From Termitomyces sp. T153 (Eukaryota; Basidiomycota; Agaricomycetes; Agaricales; Lyophyllaceae), in contig JACKQL020000204.1 of the NCBI GenBank assembly GCA_018296165.2, positions 1 through 51,677 on the forward strand: a DNA stretch of 51,677 nucleotides, read 5' to 3'. Every line of letters starts with the position of its first letter. The stretch's first letter is position 1. A model generated the notes under the pieces. It made no database searches, was not told where the DNA came from, and saw only the letters and a list, made by a program, of their open reading frames with translations. Below are positions 1-9,803 of the stretch, in pieces. The translations under genes and the position numbers were made by a program.

Positions 1-1039
1 GATGTGCTCCTATGCTGCCTAATGCCATGCAGAACACCTAAAAAGAGAACCTAGCACTAATCACTAGATAGGGTAGCTGGCAGTAGGAAGTTAATAGTAA
101 AGGGCAAGTCAGTAACCATCCCAGAGAACAAGAGCAATAGTTGTGTTGTAAGGTGAAGTTGAAAGGATTGCTATTGCTAGCCTAAGTTGCTAGTGACAGA
201 AAAGGGAGTAGGTGAAGACAAGAAGTGTCACTAAGACAAAGTGAACTCTTAATGGTGGTGGTAGAGTTAGGGAGTAAGGTAAAAAAAAAGGAAGACAGTA
301 ATAGAGACACTTAATCAAGGGGATGAACATAAACTAGTTGCTAGCTGCAGTCGCTAACATTGCTAAGTCAAAATAACACAAAAAGGGCACCTGCAGTTGG
401 TACCACACTAAGTTGAGATCAAAGTTGATAAGACTTGTTGCAAAGTCAAAGTCAACGGCGAGGAAGGAATAGAGTGATGAGAGAAGCAAAGTGAAATCCC
501 AAGCTGGTAAGCTTAGACTGTACAGCTTGAGGGGGGATCTATTCAAGTCGATTCTCCTGCTTCCTAGTGTCTATGTACAGGCAGTATTTATATGGTTTCA
601 AAGTATAGTATGGGAAAGTAAGCAAATAGTCACCACTAGCAATGGTGTCTGTCAACATGTTTATGGTCCGTACAAGGCATCAGTCTGTAACTAAGTAAAA
701 AAAACCATAAGCAAAGTCTCTGACATGTAGATGCCATTTAAGTATGTTGGTCAGCTTGACAAAGGGAATGATAGCAAAAAGGTATGCGTCTGGCAATATA
801 TCCATATATAGTGAGACAATGTTGTTTTGTTGCCAGAGTCACTAGGATCGCTAAAGTTGCTAGGAAGGGTCTAGGCCTTGCTGATCTAAGCCCAAGTTCT
901 AGGCTCCATGTGCTAAAGTCCTGTGCTAAGGCTACCTCAGTCCAGACCTTGGGCTAAGCCCTGCATGCTGAGTGTTGTGACTTGTGCCAAATAGTCAGCT
1001 GCTGCTAAGTCCAAAATGCCAAAATGGTGCTTAGCAACA
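1..1039 (-). repeat. LTR-A copy 1 (LTR or solo LTR)
   Basis: This stretch is recognisably the same sequence as 8197-9199 and, reverse-complemented, as 34129-35219. The shared left edge starts GATGTGCTCC on the plus strand and the shared right edge ends near TTAGCAACA at 1039. The best-preserved copy (34129-35219) has TGTT...AACA ends, typical of an LTR. A TATAAATA box lies on the minus strand at 585-592, so the LTR probably reads leftward. It directly abuts Copia integrase sequence at about 1100 and appears to have been inserted there. Its left end may be cut by the window edge. Confidence 0.75.
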
Positions 1040-1099
1040 ACTGGGACTCATCATTGTGGGGCATCAAATGAAATCTTGGCTCCTGTTTCAAGGCTCTAG

Positions 1100-3136
1100 A
1101 CAGCAATTTAGTGCACCATACACTTCAGCACACATTGGGTGCATTGAATGCCTATATTGCACCCTAATGGGCAAAGCACAAGCCATGAGGATAGTTGCAG
1201 AGTGTCCTCCACATCTGTGGGACAAATTCTAGATGACTGCCTCCCACCTTCATACATGGACACTCACTAAATCCCTCAGAGGAGTCACCCCTCATAAAGC
1301 CTGGACAGGATGATGGCCTAAGTATTCCTACTTGCAAGAAATAGGATGCAAAGCATTTGTCTTGATCCTTGCTGAGCATAATCTGAAGATATATGCATGC
1401 TCAATTGAATGCATCTTAGTTGGGTACAGGAGAAATTCAAAGACATACAGGTGCTACAACAGGACAACTGGAAAGATATATGATACGTACCATGTTAAGT
1501 TCTGTGAAAGCTATGAAGAGGCCTCCAATCTTCCAGCTTCCACTTCCAATAACTCTTGATCGATCAATGACACCATCCCCATACAAGTAGGCCTCATAAA
1601 CATGGACAATGATTCTGTTATTCAATCAGGAGGAATGCCTCAGATCTCCCAAGAGCCCATCAAACAATTAGACAATCACTCACCCTCTCCCTTACTGGTC
1701 TACTTGCATACCCGTGCCCACTGAAAAAGCTAGTCCTGAGAACCCCTGTTGTCACAAACACAAAGGTGGTACAAGAGTCAATTGCTGCAGGTGAGAGAGT
1801 TAAAGCAAGGTGTAAGACAAATAGAGCACCAGATCTAGATTTGGGGCTGCCAATCAAGGCACTGAGGACCACAATCAGGATCAAAAAGTGCCTGACCTTG
1901 CCAATATTGCATACCAAGAAGACATTGAGCACTTGCTTGCTGCAATCCATGATGATCGCTTGCCTTAATGCCTGACATCAGTGACAAACCATGATCATGG
2001 ACAGAGGCCAAAGCATCAGAGGATGGGGACCAATGGAAAGCAGCCTACCAAGATGAGCTCAAATCTTTCCAGGATATGGGAGTCTACAAGCTTGTTCCCT
2101 GATCAGCAGTACCCACTGGACAGAAGGTGAGGACAGGGCATCCTGTGTTCAGAATCAAATGCAACAAACATAAGAATGCTGTCCAATTCAAAGTCAGGCT
2201 AGTATTCAGAGGATATGAGCAAGTCTACAGATGCAATTATACCAAAATGACCTCACCAACTGCACACATGGAATCATGGTGTATACTACTTCACTTGGCT
2301 GCTGTGAGGGGCTGGGACACCACTCAAATAGACATGAAAACAGCATTTTTGTATGGAATCCTCCTCCAAGACAAAACACAATACATGAAACAACCAGAAA
2401 GATTTGAGGAGCAAGGGAAGGAGGGCTGGGTCTGGATGCTGGTATGGGGCTTATACAGTATGAAACAAGCTGGTAGGATGTGGAATGAAGCCATGAATAG
2501 TAATATGGCAGCATGGAGATTCAAACATCTGGCATGCAAATCCTGCATTTCCCATCATGTCACTGATCAAGGCTCTATAATTGCAGCTCTTCATATAGAC
2601 AATTTCCTTTCTATTGCAAGCAAAGCAGAGGAAAAATGCTTCAAGAATTAGATGTGGACAGTATGGACCATCTCAGACCTTGGCTTCCCTCATTTCATAG
2701 TTGGCATCATGGTAGACTGGGATCAGAACCAATTGGTCAGGCTTTCACAGACAGCTCTCATTGACAAGATTATATATCAATTTGGTCAGAAAAGTGCAAC
2801 ACCCCTTTCCTTACCTATAGATCCAAACATCAGACTTTGGCATTGACCAAACCTCACTCCCCCAGATGAACAACACACACTCAAAAGGACCCCATACTGA
2901 CAGCTCGTTGGTTGTCTTCTATACCTTGCAATCTCCACACACCCTGACATTGCATTTGCAGTCCAACAGCTGACACAATATCTCAACTCCTATGCAACCC
3001 CTCACTGGAATGCAGCCATATGTCTGGTTTGCTATCTAAAGGGCACATGCAATCTCAGACTTCATCTAGGAGAGGACAATGATGTAAAGCTAACCAGATT
3101 CACTGACTCTGACTGGGCAAGCTGCCCCAATACTTG
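1100..3136 (+). pseudogene. Copia-1 pol fragment: integrase C-terminus, RT, start of RNase H
   Basis: This is a broken Ty1/Copia polyprotein. The integrase C-terminal part spans about 1108-1557, with TSAHIG, TLMGKAQAMR, PPHLWD, EIGCKAFVLI and ECILVGYRRNSKTYRCYN. A linker follows to about 2000. RT lies at about 2000-2850 (QWKAAYQDELKSF, TQIDMKTAFLYG, GLYSMKQAGRMWNEAM), and RNase H begins at about 2890 (LVGCLLYLAISTHPDIAFAVQQL, TDSDWAS). The RT active site, normally VDD, reads HIDN at about 2596-2607. Several in-frame stops occur, for example after KLVP, NPNIRLWH and TPY. Gag, protease and the integrase core are missing to the left, where LTR A1 lies. The 3' part resumes at 4128 after an insertion. 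Confidence 0.9.
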
Positions 3137-4127
3137 ATGGAGCCATTGTAGTACTGGGTTAGAGTAATACTGATAGTTCTGGGGCTTTCTTGAAGACTTA
3201 GGCAGTCTACTCCAATTCCACACTGATGTCTTGATGAATGCTTGAAGTTGAAGGGGTTTACTTCCAAAATATTTCTATTCTGAATGCAGAGGGGTCTCAA
3301 CAAACTCCAGCCTAAGTGATTCACTCCCTGGGAACCACCGAGCCTTTGCCTATTAATTGCCTGTCCATTTGCTACTCTACTTGGGCTATTTATACCTCTT
3401 TCTACAGTGCACAGACCACCCCCTACATGTGACTTTTGGTTCCATACTTTCCAGCCCCTTATTCATAACTGTTATTCTAATTCCCCCTTTTGGCATGCCT
3501 GTTTCAGTGCCACAGGCCAGTTCCTGGTTCCATCATTCCTCCTTTGCATTCTTAGCTTCCATTTGCCCCATTTATCTCTCCCTCCTTTGTATTTCTCCCA
3601 TTCATATTCTTCCCCATTCAGGTTCTTTCCCATTCAGATTCTTCCATTCATCTGTTCCCTCCCATTCATTCCATTCATCTTCCTTTGTTCATTTCATATT
3701 CTTCCCCATTCAGGTTCTTTCCCATTCAGGTTCTTCCATTCATCTGTTCCCTCCCATTCATTTCATATTCTTCCATTCATCTCCCTTTCCCTTCCCTTCA
3801 TTCCATTCATTTCATATTCCTCCATTCATCTTCCTTTCCCTTCCCTTCATTCCATTCCAATCTGGTTAGTCTTAGATCAGATCCAGATCTTGCCAGAATT
3901 GATGCCACTCAGGTGCTTTTGCCAGTCCCATGCTTCCCCTCCCATTACAGTGATTGGACTATTATTGAGTGTATAGTCTAGTATAGTCCTTGTCCTATCC
4001 TGTTCTGTCTTTCTTCTGGTGTATTTAAAGGGATAATGTTGCTGGGACTTGTTTTACCAGGAGGCTTACAGTTTTCAGCCTTAATAAATGTTTGTTTTGA
4101 CTTCTGATGTTTATTATGTTCCCAATG
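3137..4127 (+). mobile_element. LTR-like insertion inside Copia-1 RNase H
   Basis: The Copia RNase H reading breaks after TDSDWAS..T at 3136 and resumes with ISIGGY at about 4140, so roughly 1 kb is foreign. The insert begins TGATGGAGCCATTG and ends near CCAATGGTGTGACA, which gives imperfect terminal inverted similarity. It contains a TATTTATA-type box near 3388-3396 and an AATAAA polyadenylation-like signal near 4083, in LTR promoter-to-polyA order. I see no protein domain. The long open frames at 3357-3981 are explained by the stop-poor pyrimidine repeat. I could not define a clean target-site duplication, so the boundaries are good to about 10 bases. Confidence 0.65.
3540..3870 (+). repeat. 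Polypyrimidine minisatellite
   Basis: Degenerate tandem and interspersed repetition of CCATTCA, TTCTTCC and TTTCCCTTCCC words. A longer unit of roughly 95 bases is visible, since the block beginning CATATTCTTCCCCATTCAGG occurs twice. The plus strand is almost purine-free and lacks stop codons in all frames over long stretches, so spurious ORFs appear. It lies inside the LTR-like insertion. Confidence 0.85.
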
Positions 4128-4558
4128 GTGTGACAACATCGTATCAGCATTGGGGGATACACCTGTGACCTTAGATCAGGAAGCATATCCTGGGCAGTCA
4201 GGAAACAGTGAATGGTGGCTGCCTCATCATGCAAAGCTGAATACATGGCAGCCTTCAAGAGCACCCAAGAGTGTATCTGGCTCTGAGCCCTACTTAAAGA
4301 CATCAGCTATGACCTAACTGACACACCAACACCCATGTTTTGCAATAACAATTCCATGATTGCATTATCTGAAGACCTGCTCCTACATGCACAAGTAAAA
4401 CATGTGGATATTAAGTATCATTTTTTATGTGAGCAAGTCCAATCTGGTGAAATCAGCCTGTTATGAGTTCCTTCAAAAGAGAACACAGCCAACATCTTTA
4501 CAAAGGCCCTTTCCACTCTGGCATTCCTGCATCTATGCCTCTGTCTTGGTCTTAGATA
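4128..4558 (+). pseudogene. Copia-1 RNase H C-terminal part
   Basis: This is the continuation of the Copia-1 RNase H after the insert. Visible pieces are ISIGGY, SGSISWAVRKQ, a stop, then AASSCKAEYMAAF, TQECIWL, TPTPMFCNNNSMIALSEDLLLHAQ, VKHVDIKYHFLCEQV, SGEISLL and NTANIFTKALS. Ty1/Copia RNase H normally has SSCEAEYMA and FCDNNSAI. Here E and D are replaced by K and N, matching G-to-A changes of CpG origin. Three in-frame stops are visible. It ends about 45 bases before a duplicated purine-rich tract and the 3' LTR, as expected for the end of pol. Confidence 0.9.
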
Positions 4559-4576
4559 AATGCCATGATCCCATAA

Positions 4577-4604
4577 GAGGAGGAGTGTCTGTGGTGAGGA
4601 GGAG
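4577..4604 (+). other. Duplicated polypurine tract of Copia-1
   Basis: The string GAGGAGGAGTGT occurs twice, at 4577-4588 and 4596-4607, 19 bases apart. It sits directly at the start of the 3' LTR, which is where the plus-strand primer of an LTR element is expected. The first TGT (4586) or the second (4605) could be the LTR start; I chose the second because TGTT pairs with the terminal AACA. Confidence 0.6.
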
Positions 4605-4936
4605 TGTTGGACTTTTGGACTTTGGACATATCACACAGACACTGGCCACCCATCACATAGGGCCACTGCACTTGCATTGTGCCACTCATTACCACTTGGT
4701 AGACAATGTATGCATTGTCTACCAAGGACATATATATATTGGACAGATGTAGTAGAACCCCTCAGTCCAATGTAAGTGACTGAGGGGCACATTGCATTAC
4801 AACATTAGAAATACCACATGTTACTGACTGCACCATAGAGTAAACTCATACTTGTTCTTAGGTACAGTCAAATATAGTCACTTACATTGGACTGAGGGAG
4901 TAAACTCATACTTGTTCTTAGGTCTGATTTCTAACA
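4605..4936 (+). repeat. Copia-1 3' LTR
   Basis: About 332 bases from TGTTGGACTT to TTCTAACA, directly after the polypurine tract and just downstream of the end of Copia RNase H. It contains a TATATATATT box at about 4730-4740. It carries a perfect 10-bp stem (4758-4767 with 4778-4787), a 22-bp inverted repeat (4760-4781 with 4876-4897) and a direct repeat of about 26 bases (from 4838 and from 4898). The matching 5' LTR is not in the window. Confidence 0.7.
4758..4787 (+). other. Perfect hairpin in the Copia-1 LTR
   Basis: CCCCTCAGTC at 4758-4767 is the exact reverse complement of GACTGAGGGG at 4778-4787, with a 10-base loop. It lies just downstream of the TATA-like run, so it would be at or near the 5' end of the LTR transcript. 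Confidence 0.8.
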
Positions 4937-7004
4937 GATGTAACCTGACCATGGCAACAGCATCAGATGAGAAACAAGAACCAGACACATCAGGCTACCA
5001 TGTCAGTACTAGTTTGGTTTCTTTACTCAGTCTCCCAGATTAGAAGTATGGTCCACAATAACCAGAGAATTGAGCAGGCAGAAGCATCACTAGTGTCAAT
5101 AATGTCTTGGGAATTCAGTCTTCAATGAGAGAAATTGATCAAACAGGAGGAGTCCAACAATGGTATGAGACTTTGCAGGCCTCATGCATCAACAGATAAA
5201 AGCATCATCTCCACAGCACTTCCATAACTGTGGAACTGCATGGAATCTTGTCAAACAATAGAACATCACAATGAGGCTTGAGATGACTTGACATCCCATG
5301 CAACAGCTCTCTCACAGACCACCATGGCCAATCCTCAGAAATCCAAATGTCATGTTGTGAAGGAGAAGCTCCCCTGCCCCTCTGTGAGGCAGCAGTGTGC
5401 ATGATACAGAATCAGATGGGATGCAAGTATTAGATGCCAGAGCATCTAATGCAACTGTATTCACTGATTTGTCTTGTGCAGTTGAGTCAGGAAGCAGTGT
5501 GACCAACCAACCTCCTGTTGTAGTAAGTCCAGCAAGGGATTATGGTAAGCACATCTGAACTTCACAACCATGAATGAAATCTGAGCAAGTCCTTATCAAG
5601 GTTTTGACATTGCACACACATCAGATGTTCAGGTAGGCATGAGAGATCATGAAGAACTGAGTAACTATAATAATATCATCCAGCACACAACTGCTTTAAT
5701 GCCTTCACAGAATCTGGAGGAATCAGAGTAGATGTCCCTCAGATGAATTTGACGCCCACTGATAATGGACAAGGTAAGTAAGCCAGTTTTGAGCAATAAA
5801 TGTGAAACATGATTTTTCCTGTCAGGTCATCTTGCTAAATCAGCTTGGCATGGCATGCAGATGGTGCTCAAGAAGGTTGAGAAGGTACTGGAAGGCACCC
5901 CTGTCAAGACACATATTGCTGCTGTCAATGTTCTCATTGACCTTGGAAATGTATGCCCTCATCACCTTCTATATTTACTTTGTACAAGTTAACATCAAAT
6001 CTAGGCCATTTCTGACAATCAAAATGCACTGCAGGAGCTCTTTACTCAGACTGCAAGACGCCTTGAAGTTGTCAACTCAGGTTTGTTGGAAGTAGATAAC
6101 AAAGATGCAAAGTTCAGATCAATAACTGAGGAATTTGCACAGTGAGCATGGCATTCATCCTAGAACATTTCAATTCTAATATTATGCAGGTCACTTGAGA
6201 AGATTGTTGGGCTGAAGGCAATATCTGAGACATCAATATGGAAAAAGATCTTGGAAAATGAACAGGACAATACCAAAGTTCAAAAGATCTTCAAACAGAT
6301 TGACAAAGAGATAGAGAATTTTGTTGTATGTGACTTATAAAGTTTGCAATGGAGCAGTGCTGACATTGGAATCCTCTGTTAGCTTCAAATGAACTTGAAC
6401 ATTGACAGGAATATAAGTTCTTTGCATGATCTTGTTTCTGTATGTTTTTGTGAGAAGTTCATGATTATCTTGAGCTAATTTGTTCCTTAGCAACTGAAAT
6501 TGCACAATTGGGACTACTCTAAGAAAGCACCATATGATGCTATTCTCAATGATGCTACTGTGGTTTGTGCACCCTGTATTGAAGGAACATGTGTAAGAAT
6601 ACTCAAGCAGCTATATGAGTGGGCAGAGGATTCTTCACCCACCAGTCCACAGGTCTTCTGGCTAACTGGTCCAGCTGAGTCTGGAAAGTCAACTATTGCC
6701 TGCTCAGTAGCAGAACACTTTGATGATGATAACAAAGGGTTAAACATCTTGCAGGCCTCTTTCTTTTGTTCTTGACAGTTTGAAGATGCAAGAAGCAGGG
6801 CCAACATCATTCCTACATTGGTCTATCAGCTTGCTCATCATTCCAAGTCATTTTTACAGTCTCTTTTTGCTGTCAACAAGCTTGAATCAGTTAACAAACT
6901 GAATAAGCAGATGAATGACCTCTTAGTTGAGCCTTGGCAGCTCTCTACTAGTAAAGAAACCAGAAATTTACCTTCATACTTGGTAGTTATTGATGCCTTA
7001 GACA
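4937..7004 (+). pseudogene. NLR-like NACHT NTPase gene, 5' part, intron-containing
   Basis: A fungal STAND/NLR-type gene truncated in its NACHT domain. An N-terminal helical region precedes the NTPase: AKSAWHGMQMVLKKVEKVL, GTPVKTHIAAVNVLIDLGN, LQELFTQTARRLEVVNS. The NACHT part shows APCIEGTCVRILKQ, EWAEDSSPTSPQVFWLTGPA, Walker A GPAESGKST (about 6670) and Walker B LVVIDALD (about 6983-7006). Introns can be placed with GT-AG ends at 5774-5825, 5951-6004, 6142-6189, 6326-6382 and 6440-6490; the flanking exons join in frame. Probable additional exons lie between about 5400 and 5773. The start is uncertain; an ATG at 4951 opens a short acidic ORF that may be the first exon. One TGA interrupts NACHT at 6773, before QFEDARSRANIIPTLVYQLA. 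The rest of NACHT and any C-terminal repeat domain are missing, replaced by Gypsy protease. Proteins of this type act as cytosolic sensors in fungal non-self recognition; this copy is not functional. Confidence 0.85.
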
Positions 7005-8196
7005 CCCAGCAAACCTGCAGAGTCACAGCTCTTCTGGATAGAGGAGCAACAGGACTGTTTCTGGACTTGGAGTTTGTCAAATGCCATGGCCTAACCACAC
7101 AACTCCTCCCCAAGTCCATCCCAGTCTACAATATTGACAGAATGCCTAACAAAGCAGGCATCATCAACTCTGTGGTTGACCTGGTCCTCTGCTATCAGAA
7201 CCATGCAGAGTGCACCTTGTTTGCCATCACTAGCCTGGGTAGGCAGAACATGATCCTTGGTTTCACGTGGCTCTGTGAGCACAACCCTGAGGTTGATTAG
7301 ACCAAAGGAGAGGTAACCATGAGCAGGTGCCCCTGGAAGTGCTCCACCTGTGCTGTGGAGGACAGGGCAGAGCACTGGGCCTGAGTTCAAGAACATGCAG
7401 CCAGAACATGCAGCCATCCACACATGTTGTGCTAGATGACTGGAGTGGTGGCAGAGCCCCTAAGGAGGAGTGTGGAAGGGAGTTTGGTGGCAAACATGAG
7501 CCAGAGTTCCTGGATGAAGCAGTAGATGTGGGAGATCAGATCTATGCTACCACTGTACACCTGCCACCCTCCATTGTGGAGATCAAGCCTAGCCAGACCA
7601 TGTCCCAGTGGCTGGCCCAGGCATTTGCTGCCAATGCCATGCCCTGAGAGTTCTGGGATGTGGTACCTCCCTACCTCCATACATTTGAGGATGTGTTCTC
7701 CAAAGCCTCATTTGACTTGCTTCTAGAGTGCAAGAGGTGGGACCATGCCATTGAACTGCTGCCAGATTCCACACCCTCTAGCTGTAAGATCTACCTGCTT
7801 GTGCTCAGGGAGCAGGATGAGCTCAATGCATTCCTGCAAGAAAACCTGGACTCCAGTTGTATCCACCCTTCCAAGTCTCTGATGGCTTCTCTGGTCTTCT
7901 TCATCAAGAAGAAGGATGGCTCACTCCAACTGGCCCAGGACTACTGAGTTCTCAATGCCATGACAGTGAAGAACCATTACCCCCTTCCCCTTATCTCTGA
8001 GCTCATCAACAACCTAAGAACAAGAAGGAGGTGCAGGTGTTCCTTGGCTTTGCAAACTTCCACCAGAGATTCATCCAGGACTTCTTGCACCATGCCTGTC
8101 TGCTATTTGACCTCACAGGAAAGGATGTTATGTGGAGTTGGGGACCTCCAGAGCAGACAGCCTTTGACACTCTCAAGTGCACTATAACTCCAGACT
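7005..8196 (+). pseudogene. Gypsy-1 pol: retropepsin, linker, RT with catalytic core deleted
   Basis: A Ty3/Gypsy pol fragment. The retropepsin region reads ALLDRGATGLFLD, KCHGLTTQLLPKSIPVYNID and SLGRQNMILGFTWL (Ser of DSG is Arg). A degenerate linker follows. Around 7670-8014 the RT N-terminus reads FEDVFSKASFD, WDHAIELLPD, FFIKKKDGSL, DY, LNAMTVKNHYPLPLISELINNLR. At about 8015 the sequence jumps directly to TKKEVQVFLGFANFHQRFI, the region just after the RT palm, so roughly 500 bases that would encode the catalytic YxDD core are absent. The fragment then reads HHACLLFDLTGKDVMWSW and ITPDSL before LTR A2 interrupts. Its left edge is fused in frame to the NACHT Walker B. Confidence 0.88.
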
Positions 8197-9199
8197 CATT
8201 GATGTGCTCCTATGCTGCCTAGTGCCATGCAAGCACCTAAGAAGACATAACACTAGTCACTAGATAGGGTAGCTGGCAGTAGGAAGTTAATAATTGAGGG
8301 CCAGTCAGTAACCATTCCAGAGAATGAGAGCCAATGTTGGTTTGGGTGTGAAGTGGAAGGAATTGCTATTGCTAGCCTAAAAATTGCTAGGCAGTAACAA
8401 GAAGTTGCTGAGCAAATAGGAAAACCAATGAAGGCAAAAGTGTTGCTAAGACCAAGTGAACTTAAACAGTGTAAGAGGTGTTTGGTAGGGAATGGGGAAT
8501 GGTGATGATGAAAGACTGAAAGGAGGATGAATGCAAACTAATTGCTAACTGCAGCTGCTAGCTTTGCTGATTTGAAAATAATGCTAAGGACACCCATAAT
8601 TGGTGCTACACAAAGTTGATGAGGTTGGCAAGGCTTGTCACTAAGTCATTGTTGAGGGATAGAGAGGGAGACAGTAAGCAATAGAGACAAAATGTAATCT
8701 TAAGCTGGTAAGCTTAAAGATAGAGAGAGTAGCATGATTTGATAAGGGTGAGATTTAATGGTAGGACTTGATTTGATGATTAAGTGCCTATGTACAGGCA
8801 GTATTTATACTGTTTAAAGGTATAGTATGGGTGTCAATACCTGAAGTGTAGATGCCATTTAAGTATGTTTGTAAGCTAGACAAGAGAAATGATAAGTCAG
8901 AAATTGCACACCTGGCAATATGTCCATACTCAGTAGGAGAAAGCCAGGTTGTTGGCAAGAAGTTGCTAGTGATTGTCACTACAAAAGGTCTCAGCCTTGT
9001 TGTTCTAGACCCAAAGTCCAGACTCCTCATGATGTTCCTTGTAATCAGCAAGTCTGGTGGTCACTAAAATCTCATGCAAAGGCTATGTTGTTTCATACCT
9101 TGGGGCTAGGCTCTATATGCTAAGTGTCGTGACTTGTGTTATGTCAAAATAGTCAGCTGCTGCTCAGTCCAAGATTGCCAAAATTGATGCTCAGTGACA
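8197..9199 (-). mobile_element. LTR-A copy 2, inserted in Gypsy-1
   Basis: It is the same family as 1-1039: it starts GATGTGCTCCTATGCTGCC and ends GCTCAGTGACA. Minus-strand TATAAATA lies at 8802-8809. It sits exactly between Gypsy-1 RT/RNase H connection sequence (ends ITPDSL) and the RNase H text ATGAVLSQQS, so it is a solo LTR insertion. The flanking 5-mers do not match clearly (AGACT left, AGCCA right), so any target duplication has decayed. Confidence 0.8.
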
Positions 9200-9803
9200 A
9201 GCCACTGGGGCTGTTCTCTCACAGCAATCTCTGGAGAATGGAAAGTGGCATCTGGTGGCCTTTTACTCCAAGAGCCTGAATGCAGTGGAGCAGAACTAGA
9301 AGATCCATGACAAGGAGATGCTGGCCATCATCCAGTCATTCAAGGAGTGGCAGCACTTCCTGGAAGGTGTATGGCCCAAGTTTCAGGTCTGGACAGATCA
9401 CAAGAATCTCAAACACTTCCAGACAGTCAAGAAGCTCAATTGCCAACAGGCCTGGTGGTCTCTTCACCTTGTCAACTTTGACTTCTCTTTGCACTACAAG
9501 CCTGGCTGAAGCATGGGGAAACCAGATGCCCCATCCCAGAGAGCAGACCATGGCACAGGGAAGGAGGATAACAGCAACATTGTGCTCCTCTGCTCTGAAC
9601 TGTTTGTAATCCGAGCCATGGAGGGTCTAGCTGTTGAGGGAGCAGAATTGGACATTCTCTGGGACATATGGCAGAGTAATTGGGACAGTCAGCAGGAGGA
9701 ACCTGTGCCACAAGCAGCTCAGATGCTGAAGTTGGAGCATACCATTGGTGCCAAGGCAGTCCACACAGATGAATGGGCCCTCCAAGATGGAATCCTGACC
9801 TAA
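9200..9803 (+). pseudogene. Gypsy-1 RNase H and integrase linker
   Basis: The continuation of Gypsy-1 after LTR A2. RNase H text: ATGAVLSQQS, GKWHLVAFYSKSLNAVEQN, a stop, KIHDKEMLAIIQSFKEWQHF, WTDHKNLKHF, NCQQAWWSLHLVNFDFSLHY. After a frameshift the text is MGKPDAPSQRADHGTGKEDN, then a linker to TDEWALQDGILT, which in this family precedes the integrase zinc finger. The element stops at about 9803 with no integrase, so the 3' half is deleted. Frameshifts and a TAG stop make it inactive. Confidence 0.88.

Noticed and set aside
3357..3981. Three overlapping plus-strand ORFs of 98-189 codons rich in Phe, His, Ser and Pro
   Set aside because: They cover the polypyrimidine minisatellite, where stop codons cannot occur, and lie within an LTR-like insert. 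The composition is that of the repeat, not of a protein.
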